Origin: Rebecca billardiae RCC1528
Taxonomy: Eukaryota > Haptophyta
Reading direction: 5' to 3'
NCBI GenBank assembly: GCA_965240325.2
Contig: OZ251230.1
Span: forward strand, 372,001 to 436,000
DNA length: 64,000 bases
Part shown: positions 40,664 through 49,590 of the stretch, in pieces
How the letters are laid out: every line of letters starts with the position of its first letter
Position numbering within the stretch: the stretch's first letter is position 1
Translations under genes and position numbers: made by a program
The notes under the pieces: model-generated
Database searches by the model: none
What the model saw: the letters and a program-made list of their open reading frames with translations, nothing else
Told to the model about the DNA's origin: nothing

Positions 40664-41843
40664 ATGGGCCAGTCGCAAAGCGGAACTGCCGCGGCCACGG
40701 CGGAGGCGCCCTCCGGCGCGGCGGCCGCTGTGTCGGGCGGCTGCCCCGTCATGCAGCGCAATCGTAGCGGGAAGGCGGGCGCGGAGCTCGATCCGAAGAA
40801 CCAGATGCCCGCGCAGCCCAACCAGCAGCCCGCGCCGGGCCAGACGCGCGAGCTGCCCACCGAGCGCGTGCCGTCGACGATTCCACAGGCCGACGGGCAG
40901 ACCAAGTGGGTGTACCCGTCCCCGCAGATGTTCTACAATGCGCTCCACCGCAAGGGCAAGGCGACGGGAGAGGAGGAGGCGCACATGGAGGCAGTCGTCG
41001 CGATCCACAACAACATGAACGAGCGAACGTGGCGGCAGATCTTGGAATGGGAGCAGAAGTACCACAGCGACTGCGCCCACCCGTCCCTCGCGCGCTTCGT
41101 CGGTCGGCCCGACGACCTCTCCGTGGAGGCGCGCGTCCGCTACTGGCGCACGGGCGACCGCCCGTTCGACCGCCACGACTGGTTTGTCAACCGGTGTGGC
41201 CGCGAGGTGCGGTACATCATCGACTACTACGACCGGCCGGAGCAGCACGCGCACGATCAGCTGCCGAGCCTGCATGACGAGACGTCCGTCAAGTCCATCG
41301 AGCTGAACGTCCGGTGCGCCTCGCCAAGTGCGCGGCGCCCTTGCCTGTGCACGCGCCGCCGCCGTGCTCACAACCCACGTCCCATCCGCTCCACCCGGGC
41401 CCCCGCTCCCCACACCGCGCGCCCTCAGTCCGGCGCTCGACTCTCTCGAAGCGGCAGCCGACCGGGCGCAGCACGCCGCGGCAAACGCGTCCCTCGCCCA
41501 GCTGCTCCCATCGTCGGGTTCGGCCACGGGCGACAGTGCTCCCTCGCCCAGCGCCCAGTCGTCGTCGCCTGTGTTGGCTGAGCTGCGTGAAGGCTGCGCC
41601 GTGCAGCTCGCTGCGGTGGCCAAGTGCGACTCAGACGAGGCGTGCGTCAAAGCGCACACGGCCCTCATGCTCTGCATGGCGTCCGCGTCGAAGGTGTGCA
41701 AGCCCCAGGCAGACGCATTCACCAAGCTGGCAGATGCCACTCCGCCAGCAGATGCACAGGGGCTCGAGCGTGCGTTCGGGGACATGCAGACGTGTATGTC
41801 CAAGTTTGCTGCTGCAGCGAGAGCGCAGCAGCAGACACGATGA
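40664..41843 (+). CDS. HCCS: cytochrome c heme lyase (HCCS) with a twin-CX9C C-terminal tail
   Basis: Exons 40664-41313 and 41429-41843 encode 354 residues; intron 41314-41428 is phase 2 and its removal gives 'LNVRPALDS', the usual HCCS end. The enzyme attaches heme to apocytochrome c in the mitochondrial intermembrane space. Near the N-terminus is a heme-binding GCPV motif. Then come 'WVYPSPQMFYNALHRKGK', 'HNNMNERTWRQILEWE' with the conserved His/Trp/Glu, 'HPSLARFVGRPDDLS' and 'PFDRHDWFVNRCG'. Most HCCS proteins stop after the 'RPALDS' region. Here about 130 more residues follow, with C273-x9-C283-x5-C289-x9-C299-x7-C307, a twin-CX9C pattern like that of intermembrane-space proteins oxidised by Mia40. 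The tail is in frame with the spliced exon and ends at TGA 41841. Confidence 0.9.
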
Positions 41844-42853
41844 TTGCGCGCGGTCTCGGGTCTGGACTACTAAGCGACATCGATTTAGCGAGTCTCACCA
41901 GCAGCAGCTCAGGACAGTGTCCGGGTCGTCATCGCGGCGCCCGATTCCGCACCAATTGCTCAGTATATATAGCTGATGAGTATTACTGACGACATAATAA
42001 CATATATGCCGATATTATATGTTTAATGTTATATATAATCTACGCGTGCGCGGAACTCAGAGTACTTGATCGACCGCCAGCCGCCAGTCGCCTGACCCGG
42101 CAGTGAGTGAGTGACTGCTGCTAGCTGTTATTCATTCATTAATTAGCGGTGCCCGGGGACGGGGTCAGCCGCGCCGGAGTTATCCCGCGCGGTGTCAGTG
42201 CCGGCACCCGCGCGTCCCGCGCCCACACAGCACACTCCAGTCCACAGCCGTCGCCGCGTCGCCCCGCGGGCCCGGTCCTGCGCCGCGGCGCGGGCAAACT
42301 GGTCAAGACTTCCCGCGGACTCGCTACACGCCTACAGTCTCGGACTACTGACCTGGATAGTGATATACTCACTCTGACTCTGAGTAGTGATGCGTGAGTA
42401 CTCCGAAGTCTATTCTGAATCTGAGTCCGCCGAGTCGTAACGTAACTAGTTAGTCGTCCGTCGCGGCGCCTCGCGGATCGTCGGCCGATGGACCAGTCGG
42501 ACTGTGAACGAAGTCGGAACGGTTAGGACGGTAGAAAGTAGTTCGTGAGCATATACCAACTACGCGGCGCCAGGCTCGTCGTCAGCCTCGTCGGAGCCTC
42601 TGGCTCGGAGGGCGTCGGGGGCCGTCCGCGTCACCGGTGCAAGATCGCCCAATTGCGGGCGCGCGTCGCGAGTCGTCGAATCCGATCCGGAAGCCGGCGG
42701 CGACGCTGCACGGCAACGCGCTGTCGCCCTGGACTCGCTGCAATACCCATCCAGAGGGCGGAAGGCGTCGTAGAGCAGCAGCGCGAGTGTGGCTCGGCAC
42801 AGGTGCCACCCAGATGGCCCAACACCCTTGCTCGCGCCGCGCGCCCGGCCGGC
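41844..42853. other. convergent intergenic region
   Basis: AT-rich at 41960-42060, more mixed afterward. It lies between the 3' ends of HCCS and the sulfotransferase. Open frames here show no coding sense. Confidence 0.5.
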
Positions 42854-44050
42854 TCATGCAGTCTGCGGACACGACCACTCGTCATCGAGCAGGTCGTACT
42901 GCACGAGGCTGAGCGCGCGCACGCGCGGGTTGAGCTCGGTGGCCGAGTCGACGAAGGCCTCGCGCATCACCGGGTCGTCCTTCATGCTCGCGCAGTGCTT
43001 CTCCACGTACTTGGCGTTCGGGTGCGGCTTCACGCTGGCCGCGACGCGCTCGGCCAGCTCGGGCTGCGGCGGCAGGCCCAACCACTCCCACAGCTGCGAC
43101 ACGTGCGTGACCGGCTCGCGCGCCAGCGCCTCGAGCGTGAGCACGCGCGCGTGCTGCAGCCTCGGCACGTCCGCCTCGAGGTACTCGTGGATCGCCAGCC
43201 AGTTGAGCACGAGCTGCGACAGCCGGTCGTTCTGCACGAACGGCAGCGCCTTGTGCGCAAACGCGTTGCCGAGCGGGTGGCGGCTGATGAACACGAAGCG
43301 CGCGACCGAGCGCCCGCCGCCAAAGTCGGGGGGCACGGGCACCCATGGCGCGTTGCCGAGGTTGAGCACAGCCTGCAGGTACGTCGAGAGCACCACGTTC
43401 GGCGGCGACTTCTCCAGGAGCACCGGCTTGTCCGCCGAGAGCTCCCAGAAGCGGCCAAACTCGTTGAGCAGCTGCGCCTGGTGCTCGGCCGTCACCTTGT
43501 GGTGGCCCTCCGTCCAGTGCACGTTGGCCTCCTCGCCGAGGGCGTACCGGCCGAGGCCGAGCGGCTTCCACTTGCGCGGCCGCGAGAACTCCTGCCCGAC
43601 GCCGAAGCGGGGGTACACGTTCTGCACGAAGATGCCCTCGGAGTAGTCGGCGCCCGACTGGTGCTGCTCTCCAAAGTGCGAGATCGACGGGTGCTCGCGC
43701 ACGAGCTGCCAGAGGAGGGAGGTGCCGCTGCGGTGGGGCCCGCCGATCATCACGATCGTGCGGTTGCGAAGCATCTCCTGCCACTCCTCCGCCGTGTGCT
43801 TCAGCCGCGTGAACTCGTCTGGCATGAAGAAGGTCGGGCCGTAGAACCAGTACGCGAGCGCGGACGGCACGAGCAGCGCGACAAAGAGGATGGAGAAGAT
43901 GAAGACCTGGGTGCGTGTGAAGGTGCCGGAGCGCGCGGGCGCGGCGGGCGCCGCCTTGCCCGCGTCCTTGGCCGCGCCCGCCGACGCAGCCGCCGGAGCA
44001 GCCGCGCGCGCGCCGCGGCGCCGTAGTTTGTCCTTGGATGCTTCCGGCAT
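42854..44050 (-). CDS. Golgi-type sulfotransferase
   Basis: A single-exon 398-residue type II membrane protein. ATG 44050 gives a 48-residue basic and Ala-rich cytoplasmic tail and a membrane anchor at 49-70. The catalytic domain has the PAPS 5'-phosphosulfate loop 'GGPHRSGTSLLW' (103-114), 'LEKSPPNV' (212-219) and the 3'-phosphate site 'RFVFISRHPLGNAFAH' (251-266). It would move sulfate from PAPS to a hydroxyl, most likely on a glycan or protein in the Golgi. Acceptor unknown. It fits a set of secretory glycan genes in this window. An in-frame ATG further upstream (44371) exists but would bury the anchor deep in the protein. Confidence 0.82.
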   Translation of the reverse strand: MPEASKDKLRRRGARAAAPAAASAGAAKDAGKAAPAAPARSGTFTRTQVFIFSILFVALLVPSALAYWFYGPTFFMPDEFTRLKHTAEEWQEMLRNRTIVMIGGPHRSGTSLLWQLVREHPSISHFGEQHQSGADYSEGIFVQNVYPRFGVGQEFSRPRKWKPLGLGRYALGEEANVHWTEGHHKVTAEHQAQLLNEFGRFWELSADKPVLLEKSPPNVVLSTYLQAVLNLGNAPWVPVPPDFGGGRSVARFVFISRHPLGNAFAHKALPFVQNDRLSQLVLNWLAIHEYLEADVPRLQHARVLTLEALAREPVTHVSQLWEWLGLPPQPELAERVAASVKPHPNAKYVEKHCASMKDDPVMREAFVDSATELNPRVRALSLVQYDLLDDEWSCPQTA

Positions 44051-45001
44051 TGTGGTGTGCAGTGCAGTGCCGCGCGCGGTTCCACCCGTCCCAGCCCAGT
44101 ACGCCAAGCTCCGTCGGGGGCCGGCCACTGACTCGGCGAAAACATTTGAAAAGAAATGGCCGTCCGCCGCGCGGGCAGCTTCGCCCTGGTCGTGCGCGTG
44201 CGCGTAGGCGAGGGCTATGCGACGGCGCGCCAGGTGGGCTGGTCTGGTAGTACCTCGGAACCCCTTCCGGCGCTCATGTCTCGGCTTCTCGGCGTCTTCT
44301 GCGCCCATGCTCACTGGCCGAGTTGATGCGTTTCGACAACAGGCCGGCAGGCGCCTACGCCGCCGCTTCATCGCACATGGTGTGCTGCAGGAGCCAGGCG
44401 CGCGCTATCTGAAGAGAGAGGCAGTGTATGTGCTTCATATGCGCGCACGCTCAAGGCACCATTCAAGCTCGTGTCGCGGGCAGAAGCAGACTCAGTGGGC
44501 AACGCTTGGCTTTGGCGACGGAGTTGCAGTCGAGCCGTGCTAGCAGGCGGAGGAGGGCCAAAGGCGGCACATGCCAGCCCCGCCGAATGTCACTTACGCG
44601 TGTGGACTGACGATGAGCGCAACGCGCCGCCGCTCCGGCCATCTCAGCCGCCGCCGTCAAGCGCGCGCGACGGGCGCTGTGACGGGCCTTGGTGCTCATC
44701 TCGCCTCGAGGCGGACCTGCGCGCACTGTGTCCGGTGGAGTTTAGGTACCGTCGGTACCTAAACTCGCCCCCGGACCGGGACGGGCTCAGGGGCTTTCTG
44801 GGACGGGTGGAAGCGGGAAGCCCGGATGAACCTGCCCCCTGTGCGGCCGTGCCGGACTGGGCGGGGAGATCGCCCGGACTGAGAAGCCTCACTCACCGGA
44901 CCACGCTTTTCCCGCTTCCGGGAGAAAAGCCCGCCTTCGCCCTTCGCGCGCGCCGGGCGTGGCTCCGCGAGCGACCCCGAGCGCCAGGACGACGAGTCGC
45001 G
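44051..45001. other. divergent intergenic region before ORC4
   Basis: It lies between the starts of the sulfotransferase (minus) and ORC4 (plus) genes. It contains a 29-bp near-perfect palindrome at 44738-44766. The ORC4 frame is open upstream to about 44471, but that part lacks a coding pattern. Confidence 0.45.
44738..44766. promoter_or_regulatory. 29-bp palindrome upstream of ORC4
   Basis: Two 14-bp arms (GAGTTTAGGTACCG and its exact complement) flank a single T. Each arm holds a GGTACC. It sits about 240 bp before the ORC4 start and may be a dimeric transcription-factor site. Confidence 0.6.
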
Positions 45002-46896
45002 ATGTACGAGCACCAGGCGAGCTTCCTCCAGCAGCTGAAGCAGCGGCGCGCGCCGCCCACCGCGCAGCCGGGCATGCGCACCCGCGCGCCCGGGCCATCG
45101 AGCCGCGACGATTCGCACAGCCCGCTGGCAGCCGGGGGCGGGCACATGTCGCGCGTGCAGCCGAACGCCGCGGCGCTGCGGCCGAGCGCGCGCGCCACGC
45201 CCGCCTCGCCGGTGGCGGCCGGCGGCGGTGGCCCTTCGCGGGCGGCGCCATCGCGCGGCCACAAGCTGGTCTCGTCGGCGCGCGCGAGCGCCGACCCCGC
45301 CGCGCCCGCAGCGACGGCGACGGCGTGCGCCGCATCGGCGCGCATGCCTGCGCGCGACGCGCGCGCGCCCAAGCCCGCGCCGCACGCGGGAGCGGCCGTG
45401 CCCGCGCCGCGGCACGCCGGCTCGGCCACGTCGCCGGGCATACGGCCGCAGCCGCCGCCCGCCCGACCTGCCCGTGCCGACCTCGCCCAGCGCGCGCCGC
45501 GCCTCGTGCCGCGCGCGCCTGCAGCCGGCGCCTGCGTGCCGCAGCCCTTGGATGCCGGGCACGCGCGCGGCGGCAAGGCGCGCGCCGAGGAGGCGGGCCA
45601 CGTCGGCGCCGCGCGGCTGGGCGGCGATGCCGCGACTGGCGCCCCGCCGCACGCTCGCCCCGCTGCATCGCAGCCGCCGCCCAAGCGCCAGCGCACGCGC
45701 GCGCGCGCACCCCCGAGCGCGCATGCGCTGCCGAGTGCCGCAGCGGCTGCGGGCGGTGGCGCGGAGCCAGCGGCAGCGGCGGTGCCGACGCCGGCGCCGG
45801 ACGCTGTTCCCGCGCCCGCGAGCCGCTCGCGCCCGCCGGCGCCCGCCGTGCCCGCGCCCGACCCGCGCCCCTCGCCATCCGACCCCCCGACCGGCGCCCC
45901 GCCGCCCGGCGCTCGCGCTCGGCCGGCGCGCGCGCGTCCCGACGGCGCGCCGCACGGGGCCGCCGCCCCCTCCTCCTCCTCCGCGCGACCGCGGAGCGGC
46001 GCGCGCTCGCGTGGCGGCGCGGCGGCGCGCGCGGCGGCGGGCGCGCAGGCGTCGGCCGCGGGCGCGGAGAGCCGCCGCGCGAGCGCGCAGCCCTCGGCCG
46101 CGGGCGCTGAGAGCGGCGGCGGCGGCGGCGCCCACGCGTGCGCGCGCCGCGCGCGCGCCGCCGCCGCGGCCACGGCGCCCGTCGGCGCCGAGGGCGCGCG
46201 GAGCGGATCGCCGGGCGCGGCCGTCTCGGGCGCCGCATCCGACGACGGCGCCGACGGCGAGGACGCGCCCAAGCAGAAGCGCAGCGCGGCGGCGATGGAC
46301 GCCGCCAACGACTCTCACGATTCGGACGAGCAGCCGGCAGCGCGCGCGGCCGACGCGCGGCGGCGCGCGGCTCGCGAGCGCGGCGGCGGCGCTGCCGTCC
46401 GCGAGCGCGTCGCCCCGTCCGCGCGCGCGCAGCCCGCGCGCGGCGCGCCAAGCGCCCCGCCGAGCGCGCAGCCGAACACCGCGGCGCGCCCGCCGTGCGC
46501 CGTCGAGTTCGAGGTGGGCGCGCGCGTGCTGGGCCGGTGGCGCGCCAAGCGGCGCTGGTGGGCGGGCGTGGTCGAGGCGGTGCACGCCACCGGCACGGGC
46601 GAGGCGCGGTACGACGTGCGGTACGACGACGGCGACCACGAGCGCCGGCTGCGGCCGAGCCTGCTGCGCCACTACCGCGAGGAGGCGGGCGCGTCGGCGC
46701 CGGCCGCGTCGGCGCCGACGCTCGCCGACGCCAACGCCGAGGCGGCGCGCCCGCCCGCGGACGCTGCCGCGCAGCAGCCGCAGCAGCCGCAGCAGCCGCA
46801 GCAGCCGCAGCAGCCGCAGCAGCCGCAGCAGCCGCAGCAGCCGCAGCAGCCGCAGCAGCCGCAGCAGCCGCAGCAGCCGCAGCAGCCGCAGCAGCC

Positions 46897-46953
<57 letters not shown>

Positions 46954-49107
46954 GCAGCCGGCACAGCTGCCGCCCGCTCCCGGCTGCGACCTCGACGGGG
47001 GCGCGCACGGCGGCGGCGGCGACGACGGCGCGGAGGCGGCCGCCGTGGACAGCGACGCCGACGAAGCGCCAGCGGAGGAGGGCGGCGGGCGCGGCTCCGG
47101 CGCGGCCGCTCGCTCCGGCACGCCGCGCGCCGCCGAGGCCGACGCGCGCGGCGGCGGGCGGCGCGCTCGCGCGGCGCGCGCCGCCGCGGCCCCTGCGACG
47201 CCGCTGGCGCCGCCCCCGCCAGCCACGCCCGCGGCCGCTACGCCCTCGCGCGCCAAGCGCGCGCGCGCGTCGCCCCCGCCCGAGCCGCCGGCCCCCGCGA
47301 GCGCGGCGACCGCAACCCCCGCCGCCTCCACCGACGCCGCGCCCGGCGCCCTCGCCACGGACGCGCCGTCCGTCGCCGCGACGCGCTCGACGCTGCTGGC
47401 GCGCATGCACGCGTCCGACGGCGCGTGCGCGGCCGCCGCCGCCGCCGCGGCGCCGACGGGCGGCGGCGCGTGGCTCGAGCCGGACCCGAGCCTCGGCGTG
47501 TGCGCGGCGGAGCACGGCGGCGTCGCGAGCGCGCGCGGCGTCACGCGCGAGCTCGTCAGCCTCCTGAGCGGCACGCTGGAGCACGGAGAGAACTCGAGTG
47601 CGCTGCTGCTTGGGCCGCGCGGCGCGGGCAAGGCGCGCGCGGTGCGCGCGGCGCTCGGCGCGCTGCGCGCGCGGTGCGACGCGCACGCGGGCTTCCAGGT
47701 GGTCGAGCTGAGCGGCGGGCTGCTGCACGACGACAGCGCCGCGCTGCTCGAGGTGGCGCGCCAGCTCTCCCTCGAGAACGAGCTCGCCGCGTCGGGCGGT
47801 CTCTCGTTCGCGGCCGGTCTGAGGCGCGTGCTGCAGCTGCTGCGCGCCGCTTCCGACGCGCGGCAGGCGGTGGTGTTCGTGCTGCACGGGTTCGAGGCGT
47901 TCGCGGCGCGGCCGAAGCAGACGCTGCTGTACACGCTGCTCGACCTGTGCCAGTCCACCGCCGCGCAGATCGCCGTGCTCGGCCTCGCCACCCGGTTAGA
48001 CGCCGTCGACCGTCTCGAGAAGCGCGTGCGCTCGCGCTTCAGTGGACGGCAGCTGCTGCTGCCGCCGATCAGCGAGGGGCGCGACGTGGCGTACGCGCTG
48101 GGCGCGGTGCTCTCGCTGCCGCGCGGCGAGGAGGGGTACCGCCAGTTCTGCGCGCTCGCCCCGCGCGGCGCCGCCGCCGCCGCCGCGCTCATGCCCCGCG
48201 CCCAGTACGAGGCGCACGCGGCCGCGTGGCACGCGCGGCTCGGCGGCGCGCTGCGCTCGGACGCTGTGCGCGCGTGGGCGGACGCGCGCGCGGCGCTCGG
48301 CTGCTCGCACGCCCAGATTCGCGCCAAGGTGCGCGCGCCGCGCGCCGCCGCGCCGCCGAGCGGCCAAACGGCGCCGCCGCCCGCCCGCGCACGGGCAGGC
48401 ACGCGCCCAGCCAGGGCGCGAAGCCCACCCTCCCCACCGGCGAGCGCCGCGCCCGCGCCGCGCCGCGCCGCGGCTCGCTCACCGCGCCGCGCGCCGCCGC
48501 GCGCCGCGCGCCGCAGGCGCACGCCATCCTCGCCGCGCTCTCGCCGGCGTCGCCCGGCGTGAGCGAGTCCCTCGTGTGCGAGCCCACGCCGGGCGCCATG
48601 CCCGACAGCGCGGCCGAGTGCCTGCGCGACCTCTCGCTGATGGACCTGATCTGTCTGATTGCGCTGCACAGGCTGCGCGCGGCAGACAAGCCGCAGCCGC
48701 ACACGTTCGGTGCGCGCGCGCGCGCGCAGCTGCGCGGTGGCGCGCGGTGGCGAGGCGGGCCGTGCTCACGCGCCGGCTGCGCGCGCGCGCCCGCCCGCCG
48801 CGCCCCGCCCCGCCCCGCCCCGCCCGCAGCCGGCGCGCTGCAGGAGTACTCAGCGTTCGTGGCGAGCGTGCCCGGCCAGCTCCAGTTCCGCTACCCCAAG
48901 CAGGCGCTGCTCAAGTCGTTCGAGTACCTGCAGGAGCTCGGGCTGGTGAGCGCGCGGCAGGCGCAGGCGCACGTGCTGCGCGACCACGTGCCCGTGCGCA
49001 TCACCGTCTCCGCCGACGAGCTCCGCCGCTACCTCCGGCAGGAGGCGGCGTGCCCGATGATTGTGCAGCGCTGGGGCACCACGTTCATCGATGCGGTCGT
49101 GCGCTGA
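45002..49107 (+). CDS. ORC4: origin recognition complex subunit 4 with a very long N-terminal extension
   Basis: Exons 45002-48328, 48517-48709 and 48830-49107 encode 1265 residues; ORC4 is usually 400-550. Residues 1-490 are Ala/Pro/Arg-rich and disordered. Residues 502-558 ('FEVGARVLGRWRAKRRWWAG', then 'YDVRYDDGDHERRL') form a Tudor-like barrel as in chromatin readers. A QQP and then Q tract spans about 589-652. The AAA+ core starts near 830: Walker A 'LLLGPRGAGKA' (near 868), then 'VFVLHGFEAFA' (near 958-968) where ORC4 relatives have VFxLDEFD, so the Walker B acidic pair is lost. 'LLYTLLDLCQSTAAQIAVLGL' is truncated here by one residue in my quotation; the 'RLDAVDRLEKRVRSRFSGRQ' block and the C-terminal winged-helix part ('LSLMDLICLIALHRL') identify the subunit. 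It binds replication origins in the nucleus. The start could lie upstream. Confidence 0.85.
46768..46955 (+). repeat. in-frame CAGCAGCCG and CAG repeat tract in ORC4
   Basis: A run of CAGCAGCCG units (Gln-Gln-Pro) passes into a pure CAG run of about twenty codons. It keeps the reading frame and encodes residues about 589-652 of the ORC4 protein. Length polymorphism is likely. Confidence 0.9.
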
Positions 49108-49590
49108 GACGGGCGCGGGCGGGCGGGGCGGGGCTCGGGCTCGGGCGGGCCGAGGCCGGCGTGGCCGCGCGACCGGCGGCGCTCTCAGCTCCGGGATCGG
49201 CGCGCTGGCCCGGCCTGGCGCCATGGTTACAGCCGGCGGCTGAGCCCGACAGCGCGGCGGCGCATGAGAGTGATGAGATCAACTGGCACCGACTACCTAG
49301 GCGTACCGTCGTGCTTGGCCTGGGCTCTGGCGCGAGTCGCGCTGCGACTTGAGACGCGACCCACGACATGGAAGCGGATGCCGGTGCTGAGCAGGTGGTG
49401 CGATGAAGAGGCTGCTGTGACATGATGCATTCCTGGAGTAGGCGGGCAGCCATGCTGAAGTTGGCAACTGGTCGACGCGAGTCCGGTGTGCACGTCCGGA
49501 CTCAAGCGGTCGTTTCTTTTTTGCAAAAAAGAAAAAAGGGAGGAAGCCAGCAGGGCGGCTCGCCGTTATCTTGGCTCCAAGCGAGCCACC
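49108..49590. other. intergenic segment before DNAI1
   Basis: GC-rich at first, then mixed. A 22-bp perfect palindrome of T and A runs lies at 49513-49534. No gene is supported. Confidence 0.45.
49513..49534. promoter_or_regulatory. 22-bp perfect palindrome near the DNAI1 start
   Basis: TTTCTTTTTTG followed by its exact complement CAAAAAAGAAA. It lies 56 bp before the ATG of the dynein gene in otherwise GC-rich DNA, so it is a good candidate promoter element. Confidence 0.55.

Noticed and set aside
44759-47887. Long minus-strand frames opposite ORC4, including poly-Leu and poly-Ala runs
   Set aside because: They come from reading the CAG/CCG repeat and GC-rich DNA in other frames; the plus frame has ORC4 motifs and spliced exons.
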